Below are positions 53,861-62,910 of a stretch of 64,000 nt of DNA, one piece after another. The stretch comes from Rhizobium sp. NZLR1 (lineage in GTDB: Bacteria; Pseudomonadota; Alphaproteobacteria; Rhizobiales; Rhizobiaceae): assembly GCF_017357385.1 (NCBI RefSeq), contig NZ_CP071633.1:682001-746000 (forward strand), written 5' to 3'. A program made the position numbers and the translations under genes. The notes below the pieces were generated by a model. It was given only the letters and a program-made list of their open reading frames with translations, was not told where the DNA came from and ran no database searches. How positions within the stretch are numbered: the first letter of the stretch is position 1; every line of letters begins with the position of its first letter.

Positions 53861-54859
53861 ATGGAATTCAAACAGCAGGTGGCGGTAACGCTTGCCGAAG
53901 TCGCGGAAGCGGCCGGTGTTGGCGAGAGTACGGTGTCGCGTGTGCTGCGCAATCACGGCTCGTTTTCCGGCAAGACGCGGGAGCGGGTGATGGCCGCTGT
54001 CGAACGGTTGGGCTATGTGCCGAACCGGATCGCCGGGACGCTGGCCTCCACCGGTTCGCGTCTCGTTGCCTTCGTCATTCCCTCGCTGTCCAACATCGTC
54101 TTCCCCGATGTGCTGCGCGGCGCCAGCGCCGTCCTGGAGGAAAACCGTTATCAGGCGGTGTTCTCCGTCACCGACTATGATCCGGGCAAGGAGGAAGCGC
54201 TCGTCGCCGCGATGTTGGCCTGGCGGCCGGCGGCGGTCATGCTGGCCGGATACGAGCATACCGACGGGACAGTGAAGATGCTGCGCGCCAGCGGGTGCCG
54301 GGTCGTGGAACTGCTCGATCTGGACGGAGATGCGCTCGATATCGCTGTCGGTTTCTCGAACCGCGCGGCCGGGCGGGGGAGCGCTGCCTTCCTGCTTAAG
54401 CGGGGCTATCGCCGGATCGGCTATGTCGGTCACGACCTCAATCGTGATACCCGCGCCGGCAAGCGGTTTTCAAGCTTTTGCGAAACGCTCGAGGCCTCTG
54501 GCGCGCCCCTCGTCGCGCGCGAAATTCTCGCCGGCGCTTCGTCTGTGGAAAACGGCAGACTGGGGTTGGAGCGGCTGCTTGGTCGGACGACCGATCTCGA
54601 TGCGGTTTATTTCTCCAACGACGATATGGCGCTGGGCGGCTATTTTCACTGTCTGGCTGAGGGGATCGCTATCCCCTCGAAGCTCGCCATTTTCGGCTAT
54701 AACGGCCTCGATATCGGCCGGGCGATACCGCAGCCCTTATCGACCATCCGAACACCGCGCGTGGCGACGGGAGAGATAGCCGCACAACTGGTCGTCGCCA
54801 ACGCGCCGTCCCAGGCCGTCGATCTCGGTTTTGAACTGATCGAAGGCGCAACCGCGTAA
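53861..54859 (+). CDS. LacI-family repressor of the threonate pathway
   Basis: A 332-residue repressor. VTLAEVAEAAGVGESTVSRV is the HTH, followed by the hinge and a periplasmic-binding-like ligand domain ending with FGYNGLDIGRAIPQPLSTIR. Its composition resembles GntR-type (gluconate) LacI members. It is divergent from ltnD, with three palindromic operators between, and only 15 bases from otnC, so it probably represses both arms in the absence of threonate or a derivative. Confidence 0.9.
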   Translation: MEFKQQVAVTLAEVAEAAGVGESTVSRVLRNHGSFSGKTRERVMAAVERLGYVPNRIAGTLASTGSRLVAFVIPSLSNIVFPDVLRGASAVLEENRYQAVFSVTDYDPGKEEALVAAMLAWRPAAVMLAGYEHTDGTVKMLRASGCRVVELLDLDGDALDIAVGFSNRAAGRGSAAFLLKRGYRRIGYVGHDLNRDTRAGKRFSSFCETLEASGAPLVAREILAGASSVENGRLGLERLLGRTTDLDAVYFSNDDMALGGYFHCLAEGIAIPSKLAIFGYNGLDIGRAIPQPLSTIRTPRVATGEIAAQLVVANAPSQAVDLGFELIEGATA

Positions 54860-54874
54860 TATGGAGGAAGTGTC

Positions 54875-55543
54875 ATGTCCGACGCGCGCCAGCGTGAAGA
54901 AATTTGCCGATACGGCCGCTCGCTGTTCGAGCGCGGGCTGACGCCCGGTTCGTCGGGCAACATATCGTTGCGGCTCGATGACGGTGGCTGGCTGGTCACG
55001 CCGACCAACGCCTCGCTCGGTTTTCTCGATCCGGCACGGATCTCCAGGCTCGACGCCGAAGGCCGGCTCTTGTCCGGCGACAAGCCGACCAAGGAAATTC
55101 CGCTGCACACTGCTCTCTACGATACACGCGGCAGCGCCCGCGCCATCGTCCATCTTCACTCCACCCACGCGGTGGCGCTGACCATGCTGCCGGAGATCGA
55201 TCCGCGCGCCGCCCTGCCGCCGATGACGCCATATTATCTCATGCGCGCCGGTGAAACCGCTCTGGTGCCGTATTACCGTCCCGGCGATCCAGCGGTGGCC
55301 GACGCCATCCGCGGACTGGCGGGCAAGTATTCGTCGGTGCTTCTGGCCAACCACGGACCTGTCGTTGCCGGTGACAGTCTGGAGGCGGCGGTCTTTGCGA
55401 CCGAGGAACTGGAGGAAACGGCGAAGCTCTATCTGCTGTTGCGCAATCTCAATCCCCGTTACCTCAGCCCCGGGCAGGTGACCGATTTGGTCGACACGTT
55501 TGGCCTCGACCTTCCTTCGCATCACGATCACGACGACCATTGA
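54875..55543 (+). CDS. otnC: 3-oxo-tetronate 4-phosphate decarboxylase (class II aldolase family)
   Basis: A 222-residue class II aldolase/adducin-like enzyme. GLTPGSSGNISLRL is the phosphate loop, VHLHSTHAVALT the metal-binding His pair, and a third His lies at LLANHGPVVAGD. It decarboxylates 3-oxo-tetronate 4-phosphate to dihydroxyacetone phosphate, finishing the L-threonate route. GGAGGAAGTGTC precedes the ATG. The C-terminus ends in an unusual His/Asp run, HHDHDDH. Confidence 0.9.
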   Translation: MSDARQREEICRYGRSLFERGLTPGSSGNISLRLDDGGWLVTPTNASLGFLDPARISRLDAEGRLLSGDKPTKEIPLHTALYDTRGSARAIVHLHSTHAVALTMLPEIDPRAALPPMTPYYLMRAGETALVPYYRPGDPAVADAIRGLAGKYSSVLLANHGPVVAGDSLEAAVFATEELEETAKLYLLLRNLNPRYLSPGQVTDLVDTFGLDLPSHHDHDDH

Positions 55544-55552
55544 ACGGCTAGA

Positions 55553-55610
55553 ACAAGATTCTGAGTTTAGGGCGCGAAAACCGCTCACCCTTGTCGGTAC
55601 TCTGCTCTAA
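55553..55610. repeat. Diverged RIME-like repeat copy
   Basis: The segment GCGAAAACCGCTCACCCTTG and the following GTCGG and CTGCTCTAA align with the second palindrome of the 43740-43793 element (CCGAAAACCGCTCACACTTT and later CATGCTCTAA). The left arm is degraded. It lies between the convergent otnC and tartrate dehydrogenase genes. Confidence 0.5.
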
Positions 55611-56650
55611 TCGAGCGCAGACAGCACCGATGCCGTGATCGCGTCCGTCTTGTCCTTGCCGGGAATTGCGCCGATGCCGCGTGCCGTCGTCGCCTCGATT
55701 GCGGCCATTACCTCTCCGGCAGCAGCCGTTTCTCCCAGATGCTCCAGCATCATTGCGCCCGACCAGATGGCGGCAATCGGATTGGCGTTGCCGAGATGGG
55801 CGATATCCGGCGCCGAGCCGTGCACCGGTTCGAACATCGACGGCGCCGAGCGATCGGGATTGATGTTGGCGGAGGCCGCGAAGCCGAGCCCGCCCTGGAT
55901 GGCGGCGCCAAGGTCGGTCAGGATATCGCCGAACAAGTTGGACGCGACGACCACATCGAGGCTTTCCGGCGCCATGACCATGCGGGCGGCCATGGCGTCG
56001 ATATGGTAGCTGGTCACCTCGACATCGGGATATTCAGCGGAAAGCCTGTGGGTGATCTCGTCCCAGAAAACCATCGAATATTTCTGCGCGTTGGACTTTG
56101 TCACCGAGGCAAGCTTGCCGCGGCGCGCACGGGCTTGTTCGAAACCGAACCTCAGGATGCGCTCGACCCCTTTGCGGGTGAAGATCGAGGTCTCCACTGC
56201 CACCTCGCTGTCGGTCCCCTGATGAACACGGCCACCGGCGCCGGAATATTCGCCTTCGGTATTTTCGCGAATGCAGAGGATGTCGAAGTTCTCCGACCGC
56301 AACGGTCCCTGCACACCCGGCAGCAGCCGGTGTGGGCGGATATTGGCATATTGCACGAAAGCCTTGCGGATCGGCAGCAGAAGCCCATGCAATGAAACGG
56401 AATCCGGCACTTTGCGAGGCCATCCGACCGCCCCGAGCAGGATGGCATCGAAGGATCTCAGCGTTTCGATGCCATTGCCGGGCATCATGCTGCCGTTCGC
56501 CAGATAGTAGTCGCAGGACCAGGGATAGCTGGTTGCATCAAGAGAAAATCCGTTCGATTGAGCTGCCTTTTCGAGTACGGCCCAGGTTGCTTCCGTCACG
56601 TCGTGGCCAATGCCATCTCCGGGCAGAAGGGCGATCTTGTAGGTCTTCAT
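55607..56650 (-). CDS. Tartrate/D-malate dehydrogenase-like decarboxylating enzyme
   Basis: A 347-residue member of the isocitrate/isopropylmalate dehydrogenase family. LLPGDGIGHDVTEA opens the protein, ENTEGEYSGAGGR and NLFGDILTDLGAAIQGGLGF hold active-site residues, and FEPVHGSAPDIA is the cofactor loop. NIRPHRLLPGVQGPLRSENF fits tartrate dehydrogenase/D-malate dehydrogenase (TtuC/DmlA) rather than LeuB. It is convergent with otnC; a role in four-carbon hydroxy-acid use with the threonate genes is plausible. Confidence 0.88.
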   Translation of the reverse strand: MKTYKIALLPGDGIGHDVTEATWAVLEKAAQSNGFSLDATSYPWSCDYYLANGSMMPGNGIETLRSFDAILLGAVGWPRKVPDSVSLHGLLLPIRKAFVQYANIRPHRLLPGVQGPLRSENFDILCIRENTEGEYSGAGGRVHQGTDSEVAVETSIFTRKGVERILRFGFEQARARRGKLASVTKSNAQKYSMVFWDEITHRLSAEYPDVEVTSYHIDAMAARMVMAPESLDVVVASNLFGDILTDLGAAIQGGLGFAASANINPDRSAPSMFEPVHGSAPDIAHLGNANPIAAIWSGAMMLEHLGETAAAGEVMAAIEATTARGIGAIPGKDKTDAITASVLSALD

Positions 56651-56784
56651 CGCAGGTCCTCATAGGCTGATGAGCACACGCTTGCTCTTGCTGTTGGCGA
56701 ACTGGGCTTCGCGGCCGGGACCTTGCCGATCCCAGACGGCGTATTGCGGTCGCTCGGCAATGACTTTAGAGGGAGGCTCAGGCT

Positions 56785-56920
56785 TTATTTGCCGAAAGTG
56801 ACCGAGATTTGGTCGATTGTTGTGTTTGCGCCGGCCTCGCCAGTGAATTGTATCGAGCGGCCTGTTCCGGTCCGGGCGGAAAAGTTTCCGAGCGCACGAT
56901 ACCGCCAATAAGGCTGCAGT
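56785..56920 (-). pseudogene. Possible C-terminal remnant of a lost secreted protein
   Basis: A minus-strand frame ends with GRSIQFTGEAGANTTIDQIS and VTFGK, which reads like the last strand pair of a carbohydrate-binding or DUF642-like domain (GEAGANTTIDQISVTFG). Upstream the frame loses protein character. It is probably a gene remnant; the rest of 56651-56942 shows nothing. Confidence 0.3.
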
Positions 56921-56942
56921 GTCCCCGTTGAGGCCGGGCGGC

Positions 56943-57254
56943 TCAGATAATCGAACGCAGCCCGAGATAGGTCGCCAAACTGACGGCGGAGAGGGCAATC
57001 GTCAGCTTGGGCCTTGCATCGTCGAACATGGCCGCCAATAAAAGGCCGAGCATCACGATGACAAATTTTGCCCAAAGATCCTGATCGGAGACAGTGAAAG
57101 CGATTGTCGCCAGAAAGACGGCACTTGCGACGATTGTCACAGGGGCAGCTTTCTCGGCGAGATCGCCGCCTGGGAAATATGGTAGAAGGAAACGCCGCAT
57201 GCTCAAGCCTGAAGCGACGCTCAAAAGAAGACAGGTCAAGACAAGGTGCAACAT
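56943..57254 (-). CDS. Small hypothetical membrane protein
   Basis: A 103-residue protein with three or four hydrophobic helices (MLHLVLTCLLLSVASGLSM, VTIVASAVFLATIAFTV, FVIVMLGLLLAAMF, LTIALSAVSLATYLGL). No family is recognised and no strong ribosome binding site precedes the ATG. Regular hydrophobic spacing favours a real gene. Confidence 0.5.
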   Translation of the reverse strand: MLHLVLTCLLLSVASGLSMRRFLLPYFPGGDLAEKAAPVTIVASAVFLATIAFTVSDQDLWAKFVIVMLGLLLAAMFDDARPKLTIALSAVSLATYLGLRSII

Positions 57255-57589
57255 GGGGTCGTCGCCGATCGATCTGCAGATGGACTTGCAGATGCAAGCG
57301 CCATGCCAGCCGCAATCGCCGTACGGCAGGGCAGTGCCGCTGCTTAATGGCTATTTCCGCGGCGTAGCGATCCTTTTTTCGGCATTCGCCTGCTTGGTCG
57401 GTTCGCGGATGGCGTGACATTCAGTGGCGATCGCGTTGGGGATTGGAGCGTGGACGATGAGCCCTCAAAACAGGCCATCCGGATTTCCGGCTCGCTTTTT
57501 CGTCCGATGCCGAAACCGGCTTGAGCTGGGACAATGATTTTTATATAGAGAATTATCCTTCTCCTTAATTCTGGAACAGAGATCTTTCA

Positions 57590-58495
57590 TTGGACCTTTC
57601 CTCGATCGAGATATTCCTCGCCGTTGCCGGCGACCGCAGCGTTACCAAGGCTGCCAAGGCCGTCGGCCGGGTGCCATCGAATGTGACGACGCGCATCCGG
57701 CAATTGGAGGACGACCTCGGCGTTTCCCTGTTCAGCCGAGACGGCAAGAAGATGACGTTGACGCGGGAAGGCGAGACGTTTCTTGCCTATGCCAACCGGC
57801 TGATGGCGCTGGCACTCGAAGCGCGCCAGGCCGTTCGGCCTCTTGCCCCATCGGGGATATTGCGGGTCGGCACGATGGAGAGCACGGCGGCAAGCAGGCT
57901 GCCGGCGGCGCTGAGGCAGTTCAACCGGATGTGGCCTGATGTGTCGCTTCATCTGACGATGGGGGCGTCCCGCGATCTCGCCCGCGCCGTTGTGGCCGAT
58001 GTGCTGGACTGCGCGCTGATTGCCCGCCCGCCCAAGATAATGCGCGGGGAAGACGTGGGTTTCGAGGCTGAACTCAAGGCGCTGGAGATGGAGCCGGTCT
58101 TTGTCGAAGATCTGTTGATCGTGCTGCCGTCCGGGCATCCCGCGGTCAAATCCGCTGCCGACCTGCGCGTCGGGTCGATTGCCGCTTTGGAGCCTGGCTG
58201 CACCTATCGCAGGATAGCCGAAAACTGGGCGCGCAAATCGAGCGCCCTGCCGACGAGCGAACTAGGCTCCTACCACGCGATCTTGGCGAGTGTGGCGACC
58301 GGGAATACGGCGGGTGTGATGCCGAGATCCGTTCTCGACCTCATGCACTGGCCGACGTCTGTTCAGACCCACCAGCTGGGGCTAGTCGAAACGCTGCTCG
58401 TCTACCGCAAGAATGATCGGCCGAGTGCGTTCAATGCATTCTATGAAGTCCTCAACGCGACAAAAGGCAGAGATATCAGGCTGGCAGCACACTAG
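57590..58495 (+). CDS. LysR-family transcriptional regulator
   Basis: A 301-residue LysR protein read from a TTG start. The HTH is MDLSSIEIFLAVAGDRSVTK then AAKAVGRVPSNVTTRIRQLE, followed by a two-lobed effector domain. A purine stretch GGAACAGAGA lies upstream. Neighbours are a divergent small membrane protein and a downstream HPP-CBS gene; the target is unknown. Confidence 0.88.
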   Translation: MDLSSIEIFLAVAGDRSVTKAAKAVGRVPSNVTTRIRQLEDDLGVSLFSRDGKKMTLTREGETFLAYANRLMALALEARQAVRPLAPSGILRVGTMESTAASRLPAALRQFNRMWPDVSLHLTMGASRDLARAVVADVLDCALIARPPKIMRGEDVGFEAELKALEMEPVFVEDLLIVLPSGHPAVKSAADLRVGSIAALEPGCTYRRIAENWARKSSALPTSELGSYHAILASVATGNTAGVMPRSVLDLMHWPTSVQTHQLGLVETLLVYRKNDRPSAFNAFYEVLNATKGRDIRLAAH

Positions 58496-58564
58496 CCCGC
58501 CCGCCCCTCTTCTTCTTCTTCTCTCAGTCCGCCAGATAATCCTCGCTTGAAAATTGGTGTTGTC

Positions 58565-59752
58565 ATGCCGTATCCCGTTTCCCCGAAGGTGGGATTAAGC
58601 CGCCTCCGTCGCTTCCGGTTGTTTTCACCAATTCTGGCCGGCGCGACCTTACGAGAGCGTTTGATTGCATGTGTCGGCGCTTTGCTGGCCATTGGTTTTA
58701 CCGGCGTCATCAGCGGTTATCTGTTCGGGCAGGGGCCGCATCTTCCCTTGATCGTCGCGCCGATGGGGGCGTCCGCGGTGCTGCTTTTCGCGGTGCCTGC
58801 AAGCCCGCTTGCGCAGCCTTGGTCGATCATCGGCGGCAATACGATTTCCGCCCTCATGGGAATCATTGCCGCCTACTTCATTCACGATCCGATCATCGCG
58901 ACCGGTGTCGGCGTTTCGCTTGCCATCGGCGCGATGTCCTTTACGCGCTGCCTTCATCCGCCTGGCGGAGCGGCGGCGCTGACCGCGGTGCTCGGCGGTC
59001 CTGTCGTTGCCGGCTGGGGTTTCCTCTTTCCCTTCGTGCCCGTCGCTTTGAACTCCTGCATTCTCGTCGGCCTCGGCCTGCTGTTCCACAAGCTTTCCAA
59101 GCGGAATTATCCGCACGTCGTTCCGAAGCCGGCGGAGAACACCCATCAGACGATCGATCTGCCATCGGCCGTGCGGGTGGGTTTTCGTGAGGAGGATGTC
59201 GATGCCGCCCTCGAAGCGCTCGACGAAACCTTCGATGTCGATCGGGCGGACCTCGGCCGGCTGCTGCAACAGGTCGAGCTGCAGGCAGCCATCCGCTCCA
59301 ACGACAAGATCAGTTGCGCGGATATCATGTCGCGTGACGTAATCGCTATTGGCGAAGCTGCAGAACCGGTTGCCGCGCGGCATCTTCTCTTGAAGCACAA
59401 TATTCGTACCCTGCCGGTGAAAGATCCAGAGGGTCGCCTCATCGGCACCGTCGGCTTGCGGGAATTATCCGAAGGTACGGAGACCATCGCGCGCGCGATC
59501 TCGAGGCCGGCGGTAGCGAGACCTTCGGATGCCGCTTTGTCGCTATTGCCCGTTCTGAGCGACGGCCGTACGCATGCCGTCATCATTGTCGATGACGATT
59601 ACCGCATCCTTGGCCTGATATCGCAGACGGATCTCTTAAGCGCAGTGGCGCGGCTGCTACCGAAGGACAGCGCCCCGATCCCGGCCGTGGCCTGGGTGGC
59701 GGCGCAAACCGGCTGCCATCGGGCAGCACAGTTGGAGGATAGCCGGTGCTGA
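58565..59752 (+). CDS. HPP-family membrane protein with CBS domain pair
   Basis: A 395-residue protein. The N-terminal 170 residues have four hydrophobic helices and the HPP signature CLHPPGGAAAL; the C-terminal region (about 255-375) carries two CBS motifs (CADIMSRDVIAIGEAAEPVA and HAVIIVDDDYRILGLISQTD). HPP proteins are linked to nitrite or anion transport, and CBS pairs bind adenosyl ligands. ATG 58565 is chosen; a TTG six codons upstream is possible. Its end overlaps the next gene. Confidence 0.85.
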   Translation: MPYPVSPKVGLSRLRRFRLFSPILAGATLRERLIACVGALLAIGFTGVISGYLFGQGPHLPLIVAPMGASAVLLFAVPASPLAQPWSIIGGNTISALMGIIAAYFIHDPIIATGVGVSLAIGAMSFTRCLHPPGGAAALTAVLGGPVVAGWGFLFPFVPVALNSCILVGLGLLFHKLSKRNYPHVVPKPAENTHQTIDLPSAVRVGFREEDVDAALEALDETFDVDRADLGRLLQQVELQAAIRSNDKISCADIMSRDVIAIGEAAEPVAARHLLLKHNIRTLPVKDPEGRLIGTVGLRELSEGTETIARAISRPAVARPSDAALSLLPVLSDGRTHAVIIVDDDYRILGLISQTDLLSAVARLLPKDSAPIPAVAWVAAQTGCHRAAQLEDSRC

Positions 59753-60024
59753 TCGAGCGCGATCCGAATGGGAATTTCATTTTGGAATCAACAGAACTGG
59801 CGGAACGGTTCGGGCTGTCGCTGGCCGACCTGCGCCGTCACATGCGGCATGGCTCCGTTGTCAGCACCGTGGAAATCGGCACCGCTGAACATGAGGGCAC
59901 CAGGCGGGTATCGGTTCGGCTCGGCAACAGGCTTTGGCGAGCCGTTCTGAATGATGAAAATGAAGTGCAGCAGGAGCAAATGACCGTTCTTCGGGGAAAA
60001 CCCTCTGGACGGCACCCGCGCTGA
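59746..60024 (+). CDS. DUF6522-like small protein
   Basis: A 92-residue protein starting at GTG 59746 inside the end of the HPP gene. LAERFGLSLADLRRHMRHGS and VSVRLGNRLWRAVLNDE match a rhizobial small-protein family I recall as DUF6522. The helix-turn-helix-like N-terminus may bind DNA or RNA, but no function is known. Confidence 0.7.
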   Translation: MLIERDPNGNFILESTELAERFGLSLADLRRHMRHGSVVSTVEIGTAEHEGTRRVSVRLGNRLWRAVLNDENEVQQEQMTVLRGKPSGRHPR

Positions 60025-60361
60025 CACCGGTATGCATCGTGCGTGACGCGTAGATGTCGGACCGCGTCACGTATCCGACCTGTTTCACCGCGTTCGCCTG
60101 TCGTAACAGTCATGCACGCCTTCAGGGAACCGATCATCGACTCCGGCGTTCGAAATAAAGACGATAGTTGAGTTGCCCCCGGCCCAGGCGAATGGTGCCG
60201 TGTTGAAAGGCGAGTTCAAGCTGCGCTCAGGCTCGAATCCACATTTCAGCGCTATTAGCTCCCGGTGATCGAGGCTCGATGAGCTCGGTTACTGACCCAT
60301 GTCTTTTGGCCGATGTCTTTTGGCCGATGTCTTTTTGACACACGTTTTTGGAGTGAGTGAT
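60025..60361. other. Intergenic region with a 14-bp tandem repeat
   Basis: About 340 bases without a credible gene. Its right end (60298-60338) holds ATGTCTTTTGGCCG twice in tandem plus a third truncated copy. The repeats stop some 23 bases before the next start codon, so they lie in its promoter or leader. Confidence 0.55.
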
Positions 60362-60652
60362 ATGGAAGAGAAGACCAACATAATCAAAGACCTCAGCATT
60401 GAGGAACGCGAGGAAATCTTCGTCGATATCGCTCGTACGCTGGAAGACACGGCACGTGAGGCCCTTGTCGAGGGCGATGCGCAGTTTGCAGAACTTTCCA
60501 TCAACATGGCGGAAGCGATCCGGGTCAACGCCGATGAACTGGCCCGTGACGATCCCGAGAATGCCGAGCGCGTGCTGCTCCAGGCCACGGCGATGATCTC
60601 GCAGTTCGAGGCTGTGCATCCCTATCGGATGGTGAGCATGGCCGTTCATTGA
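60362..60652 (+). CDS. Small acidic hypothetical protein
   Basis: A 96-residue, strongly acidic, helical protein (DLSIEEREEIFVDIARTLED, then REALVEGDAQFAELSINMAE). ATG 60362 follows GGAGTGAGTGAT. No family is recognised. Three tandem 14-base repeats lie just upstream. Confidence 0.68.
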   Translation: MEEKTNIIKDLSIEEREEIFVDIARTLEDTAREALVEGDAQFAELSINMAEAIRVNADELARDDPENAERVLLQATAMISQFEAVHPYRMVSMAVH

Positions 60653-60782
60653 TGGCCGGATTACCAGCCGTGTGCTCCTGCTCGATCCTCCGCTCAAATC
60701 ATTGCCAATAGGCGGGAACTCTCGCTACCCGCGAGGGTTATCGGATTGCAACATCCTTTGAATGAATGGGAGGACAAGTGGT

Positions 60783-61136
60783 ATGGTATCCAGATCCGCA
60801 GTGCCGCCGGAAAGCGGCACTGACGACGCGCGCTCCGCCGATACGCAGCAGGCCGCGAACGATCGTCGCAGGACATTGGAGAGTGCCCGCAGCAATATAA
60901 GCGCGGTGATAGACGAAGACAGCGACACCGAAACCCCAAGCCTGAAGCTTGCGAAGAAATATCTCAGCCTTGGCGGTCGCCGCCGGTCAAAAATTGACGA
61001 CAACATCACCGATGTCCGCCAGTGGGATGAGGATCCGCCGGAGGCTGAGCGTTTCTGGAAGGAAAGGGTGGAGACCCTTTCAAAGGATGAGCGCAAACAG
61101 GTAGAGGATTTTCTTCCTACCATAAACACGCCCTAA
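60783..61136 (+). CDS. Hypothetical protein, charged
   Basis: A 117-residue soluble protein with a disordered, Ser/Arg/Asp-rich N-terminus and a more conserved-looking C-terminus (DVRQWDEDPPEAERFWKERV). GGGAGGACAAG precedes ATG 60783, which is preferred to the ATG seven codons upstream. Function unknown. Confidence 0.65.
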   Translation: MVSRSAVPPESGTDDARSADTQQAANDRRRTLESARSNISAVIDEDSDTETPSLKLAKKYLSLGGRRRSKIDDNITDVRQWDEDPPEAERFWKERVETLSKDERKQVEDFLPTINTP

Positions 61137-61191
61137 GCGGCAGTCCGGCCGTATATTCGAACGGCTCACTCGAATGCGCTCGGAGGAAGTC

Positions 61192-61518
61192 ATGGCTACA
61201 GACAAGCACGAGCAGATACGTCGCCGCGCCTACGAAATCTGGGAGGCCGAGGGCCGGCCGGATGGCGCGGACCAGCGCCATTGGCTGCAAGCCTGCGATG
61301 AACTGGCCGGCGAGGATGAGCACGAGACACTGCAAGACCTGCTCGATGAAGACGACAGGGATGATGCGGCGCTGCTTCAAGGCGCCGGTGAGAGCGGCGA
61401 TCTCGATCGGCAACCACCTAAGCCCGGCCGGGCCGCCGAGACTACCATGCCTGATATCGAGATGACGACAGGCGAAAAGCCGTCTCAGCGGAAGATCAGG
61501 AAGGCCGAAGGGCCGTAA
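61192..61518 (+). CDS. DUF2934 domain protein
   Basis: A 108-residue protein whose N-terminus IRRRAYEIWEAEGRPDGADQ then RHWLQAC is the DUF2934 signature. The remainder is acidic and probably disordered. GGAGGAAGTC precedes ATG 61192. These proteins are common near stress genes in rhizobia, with no known activity. It is followed five bases later by the HD-domain gene. Confidence 0.8.
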   Translation: MATDKHEQIRRRAYEIWEAEGRPDGADQRHWLQACDELAGEDEHETLQDLLDEDDRDDAALLQGAGESGDLDRQPPKPGRAAETTMPDIEMTTGEKPSQRKIRKAEGP

Positions 61519-61522
61519 TTCC

Positions 61523-61939
61523 ATGCAGCATCTCGACCACGCCATCCAAATCGCTCTCGAGGCGCATGAAGGGCAGGCTGATAAGACCGACCGGCCGTTC
61601 TTCGAGCACTGCCAGCGGGTAGCGCTTCTGGTTTCCGGCGACGAGACGCGAACGGTCGCCTACCTTCACGACGTCGTCGAGAAGGGAAGTGGGTGGACGC
61701 TCGACAGGCTGAGGGAGGAAGGCTTTCCGCCGGGGATTATCTCCGCGGTGGATGCTTTGACGCGGCGGACGGACGAGCCGGATGACGACTTCGTCAGACG
61801 TGCGGCATCAAACCCGCTGGCCCTGCCGGTCAAACAGGCCGACCTCGAAGACAATCTCAGTCAAGCCGAACAGGCCGGCAAGAACGCGGAAAAATACCAG
61901 CGCGGCCTGGATCTCTTGCGCGAGCTGAAGAGCAGGTAA
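61523..61939 (+). CDS. Small HD-domain (SpoT-like) hydrolase
   Basis: A 138-residue single HD domain resembling the hydrolase half of RelA/SpoT. The metal-binding residues are visible as HCQRVALL, YLHDVVEKG and VKQADLEDNL. It may hydrolyse (p)ppGpp like MESH1-type small hydrolases, or another nucleotide. It follows the DUF2934 gene closely. Confidence 0.78.
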   Translation: MQHLDHAIQIALEAHEGQADKTDRPFFEHCQRVALLVSGDETRTVAYLHDVVEKGSGWTLDRLREEGFPPGIISAVDALTRRTDEPDDDFVRRAASNPLALPVKQADLEDNLSQAEQAGKNAEKYQRGLDLLRELKSR

Positions 61940-62079
61940 TAAATTCGCCCGGTTCGCTGGCAATTGCCACCCAGCTCGGCAATCGGCGGTAGCGAATGAT
62001 CGCTCACGTCAGCCATGCGACAGAACGGGCCCGCGGCTTGTGTCCGCGAGTGCCAACGTCCCGAAGTCTTCAATCCATT

Positions 62080-62349
62080 TCACGTTTTGTTGGTAAACCA
62101 CACCGTCGGGGCGCCGAGCACGCCTCCCGTGCGCATCGCCGTTTTCAGCTCGTCAAGCTTGCTGAATGCCTGAGCCGCTTCCAGCGTGGCAAACTCGTGG
62201 GTGACGGTAATATCGTTCGGATTGTCGATCGCGCGATAAACGGCTTGCGCCATCACCCCGTTGGCCTTCTGCACCGGAGAAAACCCATCATATATCTTGC
62301 GCCAGGCGGCGTAGTCGGAGACCTCGTGCCGCACGAATAATGTCGTCAT
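62080..62349 (-). CDS. Small ABM-like (dimeric alpha-beta barrel) protein
   Basis: An 89-residue protein, MTTLFVRHEVSDYAAWRKIY, with the pattern of antibiotic-biosynthesis-monooxygenase/EthD-like ferredoxin-fold dimers. GGGAGGATGAT precedes the ATG. It is downstream of a related-size gene on the same strand. The function is unknown. Confidence 0.65.
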   Translation of the reverse strand: MTTLFVRHEVSDYAAWRKIYDGFSPVQKANGVMAQAVYRAIDNPNDITVTHEFATLEAAQAFSKLDELKTAMRTGGVLGAPTVWFTNKT

Positions 62350-62394
62350 ATCATCCTCCCGCGTTGAATTTTTCAGGTTTGGTCGGGACGCGTG

Positions 62395-62658
62395 TTATGA
62401 TTGAACGAGGAGCACCAGACTCTCGGGCAAGACGCCGTCATGCGCCATCGCGTCGGCAGCTGCCTTGGTCTGCATGAAGGCCATCAACTTTTCCATATCG
62501 GCGACGTCCATGACCAGGCCGACGCGGTTAGACGTTTGGGGGTCTATAAACGTGCGAATGTTCGTGACGCCGATCGGTTCGAATACCTGTTTACGCATAG
62601 GTGAAGCGAGCCAGTGTTTTGTGTCTTTTACATTGTGATAGGCCATTATTGTAGGCAT
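62395..62658 (-). CDS. Small hypothetical protein, ferredoxin-like fold
   Basis: An 87-residue protein starting MPTIMAYHNVKDTKHWLASP, with RVGLVMDVADMEKLMAFMQT later, again suggesting an alpha-beta barrel dimer. GAGGAGAAGG precedes ATG 62658. With the gene at 62080 it forms a two-gene unit separated by 45 bases. Confidence 0.68.
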   Translation of the reverse strand: MPTIMAYHNVKDTKHWLASPMRKQVFEPIGVTNIRTFIDPQTSNRVGLVMDVADMEKLMAFMQTKAAADAMAHDGVLPESLVLLVQS

Positions 62659-62910
62659 TGCCTTCTCCTCTGGCATTGGAAAATGAAAGCCGAGTACATC
62701 ACTACGCTTTACTGAGTTTCATTTCAACAATATTGCGTTGAATGGCCGTTTACGATCGCTGCATCAAAAATATAAATATAATTATCCGGAGTAATCCGAA
62801 TATACTATGGTCGGCAGCGGGTTTGACTGTTGCGTTAGTTTTCCGAGAATGGCTTGTGGTAGTTCCGGGGTCCGCGACCGCAGCCACGCGTGAGATGGCT
62901 GAGGTTCAGA

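Noticed and set aside
60298..60338. Short tandem repeat considered as a CRISPR
   Set aside because: The units are contiguous with no spacers and only two and a half copies.
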